Made by a program: the position numbers and the translations under genes
Shown: positions 24,194-34,099 of the stretch, piece after piece
Numbering within the stretch: the stretch's first letter is position 1
Layout of the letters: each line of letters begins with the position of its first letter
Assembly (NCBI GenBank): GCA_963693285.1
Contig: OY848922.1
Span: 1,786,923-1,850,922 of the forward strand
Reading direction: 5' to 3'
Source of the DNA: Xestospongia muta
Taxonomy: Eukaryota; Porifera; Demospongiae; Haplosclerida; Petrosiidae
DNA: 64,000 nt
Notes under the pieces: model-generated
What the model was told of the DNA's origin: nothing
Seen by the model: the letters and a program-made list of their open reading frames with translations, nothing else
Database searches by the model: none

Positions 24194-24650
24194 CTATTTA
24201 GTGTCATGCTCAGTATTAGAGAATTGATAAATGTAGTTATCAGCTATTGGATTGCATTTATTTTTTTGAATAGTACATGTAAAGTACATCCATAATAGAC
24301 AGGAATCACACTGTATCCATGCAACTGTTTCTTTAAAACATCCTCCACAAACTTTTGTTTCTTTTTTGGAAGTGTTTTTTTGCTGTATTAATTTATAATT
24401 GAGTTGGTTTTGACGTAGTTGCTATAGTTGTTGTTCTTTTCTGCTTAGTTGAATAAAAATTTCACTGGTCTCACAATTTAATTTGATGACACTTTTAATT
24501 GGTTAAGATTTTTTAAATGGATATCGTGTGATAGTTTTAATGACTGTGATTGCTGCTTGAAGCTGTTTACAGTGTTCACCTAATAATTCTAGTTCAAGAA
24601 GTTTGCTGATAAAGGATATTTTTGTTGACATTATAGTGCTGCTAACATCT
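24194..24650 (-). pseudogene. Relic with a PHD-type zinc finger
   Basis: Read on the minus strand, this stretch gives KVCGGCFKETVAWIQCDSC followed by LLWMYFTC, the spacing of a PHD finger (C-x2-C, then WIQCDxC, LW, final C; the usual His is Tyr). It ends in TAG at 24194-24196. Upstream in the same direction there is MSTKISFISKLLELELLGEH and further open segments, but in-frame stops and a frame change break the reading. I infer a decayed mobile-element or host gene fragment lying between P450 copies B and C; its family is not identified. Confidence 0.5.
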
Positions 24651-25246
24651 TGTCTCAAGGGTATGTTGATAAAATAGGAGTAGTTAGCAGATATTTAGGA
24701 TTTGAGAGTGCCATTAAAAGGAGACTTTTCTTTAACAACTTGGCAAGTGTCACATAGTCTATGAATAGTCAATATCTACCAATTGTATTTTATACAATCA
24801 ATCATGCCATTACTTAAACTATCATTTTTCTCTTGTTGATTTAAAAGAGGATAACCTCTTTCAGAGTCAAAGGTCAACCCTCCACATCTCATTTTGAATT
24901 GCCATGTGACACACGGCTGACTTCTTGGACCGAAAAATATTATTCATTAAATCCTTGAAGGTACAAAATTTGAAGTATGTCAAAAGTATGCCATTGAAAA
25001 TGTATAAAGTTTTATAGTTTGCTACTAGAGAGCCAGATTTTATATACAAAATATGTGTTTGCAAGCTGAATTGATTGGTGCAAGTTCCATATGGATAGCA
25101 TGTAAAATGGCAAACTTATTTACATGTCTGGGTGGCTCTTCTCAACTCGGACAAACTATAATCACCAGATAATGATCACAATTATGTTTAAAAGATAATA
25201 TCTTTAGTAATATAGGACCCAGAAACTAATCAATGCACCAATACTG

Positions 25247-28200
25247 TCAATTGTTTCTTTGTGTTAGTATGCAAGGAACTTCAGCAGGTTGCACAAGTAC
25301 ATCCATACCCAATTTAAACTGGTAATTGTCAGGTAATGACAATGTAAATTGACGTAGTAAAAGGGCTAGGATTATTTTAGCTTCCATCTATAAAAATCAA
25401 AGGATATGTCAGGATTAGATTAATAATAATACTTATATCTCACCATAGCAAACACACGACCTATGCAGGAACGATGTCCAAAGCCAAAAGGGAAATAAAC
25501 ATATGGACTTGGTCTATAATGAAATGTGTAAGATACAAAATTCAAAAAATGCCTTTGTTAATTTTATTTACCGTTTTTGGCCTGATTCAAATCGACTTGG
25601 ATCAAACATCAATGGATCTGGATAAATGTCTGGATTACGATGTGCATTATATGTAGGTATCTGTGTATGTAACATAACAACTGATACAATAACAAAATCA
25701 ACACAATTTACCAAAATAAATGTTCCTTTTGGTATTCTATAACCACAAATTGTGGCACCGTCAATTCCTGAAGATTTGACTACCGGTGCAGGAGGATAAA
25801 GTCTCAAAGTCTCTTCTAATACCTAGCGTATGTATAAGGTACTATAGTTTTTGGAGCAATAATTAGTGTCATACTTACAGCTGTTGTATATGCCAATTTA
25901 TCTAAATCCCCTAAAGACACAGTTTCTTTGCTCTCCAGTACTTCATCAATTTCACTTACCACCCTATAGGAGTAATCATGATAGACACAAGATATTGATT
26001 GTAAGCAGGGTATTTTACAAAATAATTAAACACATACCATTAATAGATAAAAAGTAAAGATATTCATTGATAGTAAATGCACAAGTTACTATGGTTACTA
26101 GTATGTACCTGTTCAACAGATCAGGATGAAGTAGTAATTGAATCAAAGTAAAAGAGAGTAGTGTAGCTGTAGTTTCTTGACCTGTAATCATCCAAAAATT
26201 ATAATATATTTTCATGATCAAACAATGTATACCTGCAAAGTAGAAATTCATAAATTCATCAATTAAATCTTCTAATGAAACTTCATCTTGGTTTGTATCT
26301 AACATATAAAAATATACAACCACACATTATATATAAGACTTTAGGATATTGTACACAGAATAACTAACTAATAAGACTGAGAATATTAGTCAAAATATCT
26401 TGAGGCACTTCTTGTTTATTTTCAATAGCTTTAATTCTCTCTTCTATACAATGTCTACCAATATCACGTAATTGACGTGCTGTGGTAGTATATTTAGAGG
26501 CTAAAAATGGTTTCAAATACTACAATAGAAAAAAAATTGTTTTTCAATATATTGATTCTGTACTCACTGGGATGAAAGGGTTTCTATTGTGAAGATTAAT
26601 TCCTTCCATTGTATTGCTTAAGAGATACAACAGGTCATTGTGTCCAATGAGAGATTGAACAAAGGGGTCTTTATTGAAGTCAGAACCAAAGGCAACCTGA
26701 AATAGTAGTACTTCCTAGAAAACATTATAAATATAATGTTTACCCAACTAATAACTTGTAGAGTTGTCTTAGAAATATGTTTCTTCATATCAATTGTCTG
26801 ACCATCAGAAAAATGTTTAAGAGGATCAATAAGTGTTTGTATAGTCACTTCATTAAAACGAGGTACAAGACTTTGAAGATAACTGAAGGAAGAACTATAT
26901 AGTAAGCTAATTTAAAATGGGAAACTACTTTCGTCCAAAAGAAGGATCAAACACTCGTCTTTTTTCTTTCCATTTGTCATAATTTTGAACAGTTCCTAGA
27001 CTTTGACCAAGAAATCTACAAAAATCAGATCATAAATAACATGTACTGTAATAATCATTTAATCAAACCTCTGTTTATTCCAGACCTCTATAAATATCTG
27101 CAACTTCGGTTTTGGGTACTTACTTAAGGCAAGCTCCTAAAAATTTTAATGTAGAATAAAGAAGAGCTTATAAGTTTCCTTACTACCTCAGATAGAGCCA
27201 TCCTTACATTTCCTCAATAATGCAATTTATATATTGTTATTAACTGATGATCTGGCCTACCTATTATCTTAAGTAGGTCCATGTAATTAACTAATAGCTA
27301 AATTAATTCAAGTGAGTGTGCTATTAATACCAAATACATTTAAGATGTCACCAATAATTATGCCTTCATTAATTAATTTACAACATCTAAAGGTGCTGAA
27401 AGGTTAATTAATGTGTTTTAAGAACATCTTATTTTGTTATGTACCTTGATACCTTCAGGATCAATCATAAGAATTTGACTAGTATGAAAATTCCACCAAA
27501 CTAGTATAGGACCACACTCATCAATCCTATGATATGATATGATATAATAATGATTAAAAAAGATTTTAAAGAGTCTTGCTTAGAGAATTTGGGTAGTTCT
27601 TGGTGTAACTTGACTATGATGACATCATAATGAAATGACACATAATGATGTCATCATATTGATGACATCACCTAAACCGTAAACCAAACCTAACATTATT
27701 AACTCTATGATACATAGTGATGTCATCATAGGACATGTTGTTACATCATCAGTCAAGTTACACCAAGAAGCACCCGAGAATTTATATGTAGTAGACTATA
27801 TATCTGGACCCTTCGGTCGTCATGTCAAGAAGAGTTATTGTCTAATAATAAGTCTTGTTTTGATTTTAACCCTAACTATGTAGAGTTAATTTTGAAATCT
27901 GTGTCCTTGTTGTTCTTATGACATTTTTGTGAAAGGATTGGTATTTTCTAAGTATTTTTGACAAGCCTCCATAATACTAAAGTCATGACCATAAGCACAT
28001 ACATATCAAAACTGTTTTGCTAGAATGTAGTGGTCAGTATGTCATTCCTGACAAAAGTGTAGTGTGGCACATAGACTTTCACCAGTAAAGTATTTTCTCT
28101 TATCTTCATTGCTTCTAGCACTAATGTTCATTATTTTTGTTGCTTCTGGCACTAATGTTCATTTTTAGATGATTGTCCCAAACTCACGGACCTTAAATAT

Positions 28201-29735
28201 CACACTATTTTCTTAGTATTAGTTAAGTATTCATTTTAACAATTTATTTGCCAGACATAAGTGTATGTTGGATTATTGAATTATACTCATGATGAAAGAA
28301 TGCATTGGTTAGTTACCATAGGATACTATTTTAATAAGCCACTATAATTATAAAGTCATATCTATAATCTTCTGCATGCAAGTGTAGGTCTAGGGATTAG
28401 CCTTCATACAAATTAGCCTTCGTATAAATTCATATCTATAATTTCCCATTAAGAAATCTCTCCTGGCTGAAAGGTCAAATTTAACAGACATTAGTTTCAA
28501 TTTTGTGTATTCTAACCTAATTTAAGGTCTAAATTCAAAATTTAAAGAATTAAGCCAGTAGATAAGATGAAAATGAAGACATATAAGAGAATCGAAGGAT
28601 ACCTTATTAATCTTGTCTCCAGACCTACATCCAAGTGTAGGTCTAGGGACAAGATTAGTCTCATCCCCACACCTACTCGCAAGCTAAAGTAGGTCTGGTC
28701 ACATGAGTTGACTTTTGTGTCCCCAATAAGGAATGTGGTGCAGGTGTTGGTATGCAATTAGTGGTAGTGTGAAATATGAAATCATCAAATTGAAGTATAT
28801 ATCTGTTCCTGAATGAGGTTACTATTGATTATGAGTTATTTTTAACAGCCAAAAGCAAACAAACATGGTATTAATCATCTGGGTCAAATTGAATAAGCAA
28901 GAGTAGACTCACCTCACTGTCATAGAAATTAACTGGCTGGTACCTTCCTTAATGCCCCAAACTCTTTCAATATCACAATGAGTTTTAGATATAAACTCAG
29001 CAGATATCCCAATCTCAATAAATTTTTTTTCTGCTCCATCATTAATGCAACTAGTGGTGATACACATAATACAATTGATAACTCTTTAAAATTACGAATA
29101 CGATCATAAACCTTTGGTAGAGTGGAATAGCATAGTGACTTCCCATTTTCAGTTGGAAGACAACAGAAAACATCATTCCCAGAAACAAATGCACTAATTA
29201 TTTCTTTTGTTTCTCTTTGAGAGTAAATCCAAATTCTTTGGCAACTTCATCAATTTTAAAGACAATGTTTGCAGTAGACATATCTCCACACTCTACCACT
29301 TCAATTTGATGATATTAATATTTCACACTACCTCTAATTGCAATACCAACACCTGCACCACATTCCTTACTGGGTACACAAAAGTCAACTTGTGTGACCA
29401 GACCTACTTTAGCTTGCGAGTAGGTCTGGGGACGAGACTAGGGACAAGACTAGATATTATATCACTTACCACATCTGCAGTACATCCCAAAACATTGTTC
29501 CCTTTCTCAGTGCCAAAATTAAAGCAGGCAAATGACCAAAATAGAACCTGTGTCATAAACAAAACATTTAATAAACATAATACTTCTCTAATAGAAGTTA
29601 CAATCTGTCTTACCAAGCTCCTTTAGGTGTAGGAATATGAGCATATTGTCTGTGAAGAATAAACACATAAACTGTGTAGACCAGTAGTAGAAACACACAA
29701 GTTACTACAGGAGCTATCAGGACAACAGCAAACAT
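25247..29735 (-). CDS. Cytochrome P450, CYP46-like (copy C)
   Basis: Fifteen exons (minus): 29614-29735, 29470-29547, 27445-27526, 27069-27136, 26929-27015, 26744-26882, 26568-26696, 26369-26519, 26233-26298, 26109-26181, 25879-25963, 25712-25822, 25572-25660, 25444-25513, 25247-25387. They join to 496 aa with no break. It carries the same motifs as copy B, with one codon deleted in exon 6 (QTIDMKK for QTVVNMKK). The haem Cys is at about residue 443. Substitutions near the active site and C-terminus (MRLYPPAPV for LRLFPPSPI, altered final 25 residues) suggest some substrate change. Intron 2 is enlarged to 1.9 kb by two mobile elements that are absent from copy B, which dates them after the B/C duplication. 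Confidence 0.92.
27583..27783. mobile_element. hAT-like MITE with 8-bp target-site duplication
   Basis: A 185-bp element (27591-27775) has terminal inverted repeats GGGTAGTTCTTGGTGTAACT and, inverted at the right end, AGTTACACCAAGAAGCACCC. It is flanked by a perfect 8-bp duplication, gagaattt at 27583-27590 and 27776-27783. The orthologous position in intron 2 of copy B shows the unoccupied site with a single gagaat. Eight-bp duplications and short inverted repeats are typical of hAT non-autonomous elements. The interior contains repeated tgatgtcatca palindromes. Confidence 0.88.
28656..29440. mobile_element. Foldback element with ~140-bp inverted repeats
   Basis: Left arm 28656-28796 and right arm 29298-29440 are inverted copies (shared blocks: cctactcgcaagctaaagta, ggaatgtggtgcaggtgttg, atcatcaaattgaagt). 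Between them lies a RecQ-helicase-like relic. The surrounding intron of P450 copy C matches the shorter intron of copy B outside the arms, so the whole block is an insertion. Ends read approximately tagtctcRtcccc at both sides; target duplication is unclear, possibly TA. Confidence 0.8.
28929..29281 (-). pseudogene. RecQ-helicase-like N-terminal fragment inside the foldback element
   Basis: Minus-strand reading from the ATG at 29281 gives IDEVAKEFGFTLKEKQKE, then after a one-base frameshift SAFVSGNDVFCCLPTENGKS, LCYSTLP and ELSIVLCVSPLVALM. This is the order of RecQ-type helicase motifs: Q-like F-G-F-x-L-K-x-x-Q, Walker A (TENGKS for TGxGKS) and motif Ia (SPLVALM). It ends in TAA at 28929-28931. 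The frameshift and truncation make it a relic. Carriage by inverted repeats suggests mobilised helicase sequence. Confidence 0.7.
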
Positions 29736-30099
29736 ATTGTATAGGAAGTTAAGGAGACTGAACACACTATAACATCCACATGAAAAAAAGTAATGATTAT
29801 TAAAACGTCTGCAGTGCAAATTGCACGTAATAGAGTGAGAAAATCCCTCTCTATGTAGGGCCCTTATCAACTTGACAGACTAGTCCAGGAGACTAAAGAG
29901 ATTGAACACACCTCTCTAATTAGTTGAGACTGAATTTAGATACAATATGGAGAATCAGTAATGACAAGGTTATTTAATAGCACGACAATTTAAAACTAAC
30001 AAATCCCTAAACTACATGAATCAAAGGAAAAAATTAATAAAGTTTTAAAAAATTATTGTTAACAGCTGTCACACACATAGTACTACTCTAAATCTTCAG

Positions 30100-33000
30100 T
30101 TATAACAACTCCAAGTAACCTGCCGGGATTTTACCAACTTTATCATCAACTTGTGTCATGTAATAATCATCGTCATCATCAATCGGATAAACCACAATTA
30201 CCTAGACATAATAAAAGGTTACGTAATACATTACATGACATAGCGACAAGGTTTACAAAAACAATGGGAGATTGTAATTTAGTTCAAGAGGTTTAGAATT
30301 TAGCAAAATTAAATGTACAGAGCAGACAATCTCATCTTCCATATTAAGGAGTTCTAGTACAACATTAGAGTATTATTCGATAGACTCCAATACAGGAGAG
30401 AGAAGAATACAATATCAAGACTAGTTACAGGAGAGAGAAGAATACAACATCAAGACTAGTACTCTATAGTAAATGGAAGCCTTTAAGTATTGTATTAGAC
30501 AGAAGTACATATATCATTGGAGTTAGATGTTCCCTTTTTCTCTTGTTTGATAAACTCCTGACACTGAGGTGACCTCTATATTAAGAACAGTTTTCATAAT
30601 CTCATAGTGTCTACTAAAGAGTTGTGGCTATAGAAGCTGACTAGTCAATCGATGCAGCACCATTGATGGTACATACGATATTAACAATAGCAGTAATGAA
30701 ACATAATGCAATCAAACATGTAGTATTCACAGATATATCAACTAGTAAGAAGATGTTATACAGAAATGTTCTCTGTTAAACTGAATAGACTTCATGCTTT
30801 CTATGAATACTGAATTAATATTTTATGTGTAACTATAGCAACGTATTAATGATAGCTTACCTGATCAGCAAAAAAAGAGATTTGACTATCATCTTCAGAT
30901 TCATAATCATAAAGAACACGAGCTTTTCTGGCATCTTCTTCATCAACTTGTATTCCATTGAGTACTAATGTACCAGAAGTAGCAGTAATAGTAACAGGAA
31001 GACTACTACCAGGACTATATAGGAAAAAGGATGATGTGAGAGCTAAAGCAACTAGTAGGAAATGATTGTGAATATTAGAATTTTGCAAATTCATTAAAAT
31101 TTTGATGCCACACCCTGTATCATTGTATTAATACTATGTTCTAAAGGACAATGTTTAACCCACAAAGTACCACATTAAAAACAATTACATACATTTTTAT
31201 TCGCACCAAATAACATTTTGAATGAGACCTAATTTATACAGACACACTTATTGTGTGAAATTTGGTTTATCTTAAATCAAACCAAAAACCAAGACAGTTT
31301 GGTTTGTATCTTAAGTGAATATATCATGTGAGTGTCACATGTTAAGATAGAACTTACAGTTCTAAACAAATGTATCATGTGAGTGTCACATGGTAAGATA
31401 GAACTTACAGTTCTTAAACAAATGTATCATGTGAGTGTCACATGTTAAGATAGAAGTTACAGTTCTTAAGCAAATGTATCATGTGAGTGTCACATGTTAA
31501 GATAGAAGTTACAGTTCTTAAGCAAATGTATCATGTGAGTGTCATATGTTAAGATAGAACTTGCAGTTTTTAAGTTAATATATCATATGGATATCACATG
31601 TTAAGATATAACTTACAGATCTGAACCAATCTCATCCAAATGTGCCAAGCACTCTGTATGATACGTTCTTATAGCCGACATTAATGATTTAATATGACCC
31701 AGATTATTCACATGAGTGTGAACTATCTTCTCCATGTTGCTACGTACTTTCTCCATTTGTATGTCATAATCAGCTTGAACTGAACGTAAATGGGACTCAG
31801 CCTACATTATAAAGAAAGTAAAGGATATCTGTCAATTTATAACTGATAGTCTGATCAAATTGTAACCGATGGTCTGATCAAATTATGACTTCATAGTAAT
31901 TATAACAATTATTGTAATATTTTCTACTGGCTATACTGCTCATTATATGAAAAATAATTTGCCTATTAACACTATAGTAACAGTTTCATAGTTCTATAGC
32001 ATCAATCTGTTACTAATTTTAATTGTTTAGTTTACTAACTAAAGCTAATTGTACTTTTTGTATGCACTTTCAACTTTTAGTAACTAGAACTTAAAACATT
32101 ATTAGAAATGTGAACTATTACAACTAAATTCTGGACTTTGTACTGTAAAAATGTTATCATGACAACTCATCTGTAGCTTACATGAGTGAATTAATATAGA
32201 ATCATAAATTCGCATAAACTATTCACTGTAAAATGAATTTCTGGTGTTTGTATTAGTACCACATAGTAATATATTGTATAGTGACTCTAGTGAGTAGTAT
32301 GCATGAGTTCTAGATTCCATACCAATTCATCCTTCTAAGTTACAAATTAAATTAGTTGTTAAAAGAACTGATTAATTTTTACAGTGTTATGTACACAAAC
32401 TAGAGCTAACAACATTATGATATCATCAGTTTACTTTATTGATATATATACTCATTAGTGGTCAAATAGATATTCTTAAGGTCAAGATTGAAAGGTTTTT
32501 AAAACTGGTTCCTGTTTGTGTAATTCACACTTACGAAGTGATAATTGAGAAATATAAAAAAATCTTAAAAGTTAGCTACAACAAATTGTTTCTAAAAAAC
32601 TAAAAGATTTAGAAAGCAGTTGAACTAACTAAAAATAAAACCAAATTAGTTATTAAAAAACACAATTTGTTATATCATTAATGTGAAAACTTGCAAGGCT
32701 TTGCATAAAAAGTCAAGCATTAAAGATGTCAGACTGACCAATATACTAGACCACTAGACCAGTGTGTTGTTCATTAGTTTTAAAGCAAAATCTGAAGACT
32801 AGAGGACCTTGGAAACAGGGAAGTGCTTTCAATAGAAGTTGATAAAGTAAAAAATGTCTGAATCCTCAAGTGAGAATTTGATTGCTCTTTATAAAAGGGT
32901 TGTAACATGTTGTAATTAAGTGTGTGGGAGGACCTGCTGTAATTTCTCTCCAGTTTGAGCCTTCTTTGCTTGACTTTTACTAGCATCAAGATCAAGTCGA

Positions 33001-33991
33001 AGAACTTGAAGGGTTTTTCGTTCTCTCTAGAACAATGAAATGATTAATACAACAATGATATATAGACCCAAAACTAACCATGATGTTCTTTATATCTACC
33101 TCTAGAAAGGCTCTAAGAGAAGTTACAACTTCAGAACGAGCTGTATTTTGAAAGCGACGCTCACTAATGCCAATTTTGGTCTCCACTTGTCCACATCGTA
33201 TCAAATAGCCACCTGGTGGGAGAGAGACAGAAGAACAAATAAAATTATTTACCATAGCTCTTCAATATACCATATTGTGTGTCAGGTCCAAACTCATTCC
33301 CGGCTCTTGCAAGCTCCACTCCTAGTAACTCGTGAGGTGATGAATGATGTGGTTGAGTCCGCTCTAACTTTGAATAGACCACACCCTCCAGACGAAGACC
33401 TAAATTAGTGTGGAAATGACTCAATGACATTCTTATAATATAGACTTCATATTTAAGTTACTGATAATAGCAGATGTTTTAACCCCATTTTGAAGCATAG
33501 TATTAACAATAATGATCCTGTATAATAGCTATTAATAATTTTGATATATCCTTTCCACTAATAAAATATTTTTGCAAAGTATGAAATAGTTTGTTATCTT
33601 AAATCTCTGGTATGTATATCAGTACATCTTCATTATACTTACTAGGATTTGGTTGTATCATGGTCTCTACTTGAGCTAAAATTCTCTCAGTGTGCTGTTT
33701 GATTCCATCAACTTGTTGACACAATGTCTCAAACTCTGTATCATAACTGGTGATAGAATCAGCTCGACCTAATCTCTCTACTGTATACTAGAAAAGAAAT
33801 AGAATGGGTGTGGCCCGATTATCACCCCTAGTTGCCACTTGCCCTCTTACCTGTCTTGCTCTGGTGAAGGATTTTGAAGTAAATTTAACGAAAGCACCAA
33901 GCTTTTCATTCAAAACTTCAGAACGTGGACGTTCTGTCGGATTGGCTGTGGTACTGGAAGATACATCTGAAGTATACGAAGACTCCGCCAT
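30100..33991 (-). CDS. SH3GLB: Endophilin-B (N-BAR and SH3 domain protein)
   Basis: Membrane-curvature protein linked to endocytosis, autophagy and mitochondrial dynamics in its family. Eight exons (minus): 33851-33991, 33643-33787, 33271-33399, 33079-33212, 32934-33026, 31617-31801, 30861-31014, 30100-30201 join to 360 aa (human SH3GLB1 is 365). Family blocks: RARQYTVERLGRAD, MIQPNPS, GNEFGPDTQYG, LIRCGQVETKIG, then helical BAR sequence LQVLRLDLDASK, and the C-terminal SH3 domain starting ARVLYDYESEDDSQISFFAD and ending GKIPAGYLELL. The start is the only ATG of exon 1 and lies 108 bp from the divergent TRIM gene. Exon 1 and its flank are duplicated at 39.4 kb. The intron after exon 31617-31801 holds a 52-bp array copying its own donor. 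Confidence 0.94.
31322..31616 (-). repeat. 52-bp minisatellite built from a splice donor
   Basis: About six copies, spaced 51-52 bp, in the SH3GLB intron next to the exon ending at 31617. On the gene strand each unit starts like the real donor (CTGTAAGTT then YTATCTTAACAT). Successive units after the true site read GCAAGTT, GTAACTT, GTAACTT, GTAAGTT and GTAAGTT, so at least two or three would pass as 5' splice sites. Confidence 0.85.
32224..32386. mobile_element. Degraded foldback/MITE-like element (family 1)
   Basis: Ends cactgtaaaa... and ...attaatttttacagtg are inverted, and the right arm (aattagttgttaaaa, then attaatttttaca) matches the right arm of the element at 15678-15912. It lies within a long SH3GLB intron (31802-32933), which otherwise holds nothing I recognise. 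Confidence 0.55.
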
Positions 33992-34099
33992 CTTGCTACC
34001 GATGCACGGATATTAATTATTATTAATTAATTTTTAAGTGTAATAAGTAATAAATTAATTTTAATTAATAATTCTTAGATTTTTTAGGCAAACAAAACA
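33992..34099. promoter_or_regulatory. Divergent promoter SH3GLB / TRIM-NHL
   Basis: 108 bp between two opposite start codons, strongly AT-rich with repeated taattaatt motifs. An almost identical copy lies at 39535-39660, where both adjoining genes are broken. Confidence 0.6.
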
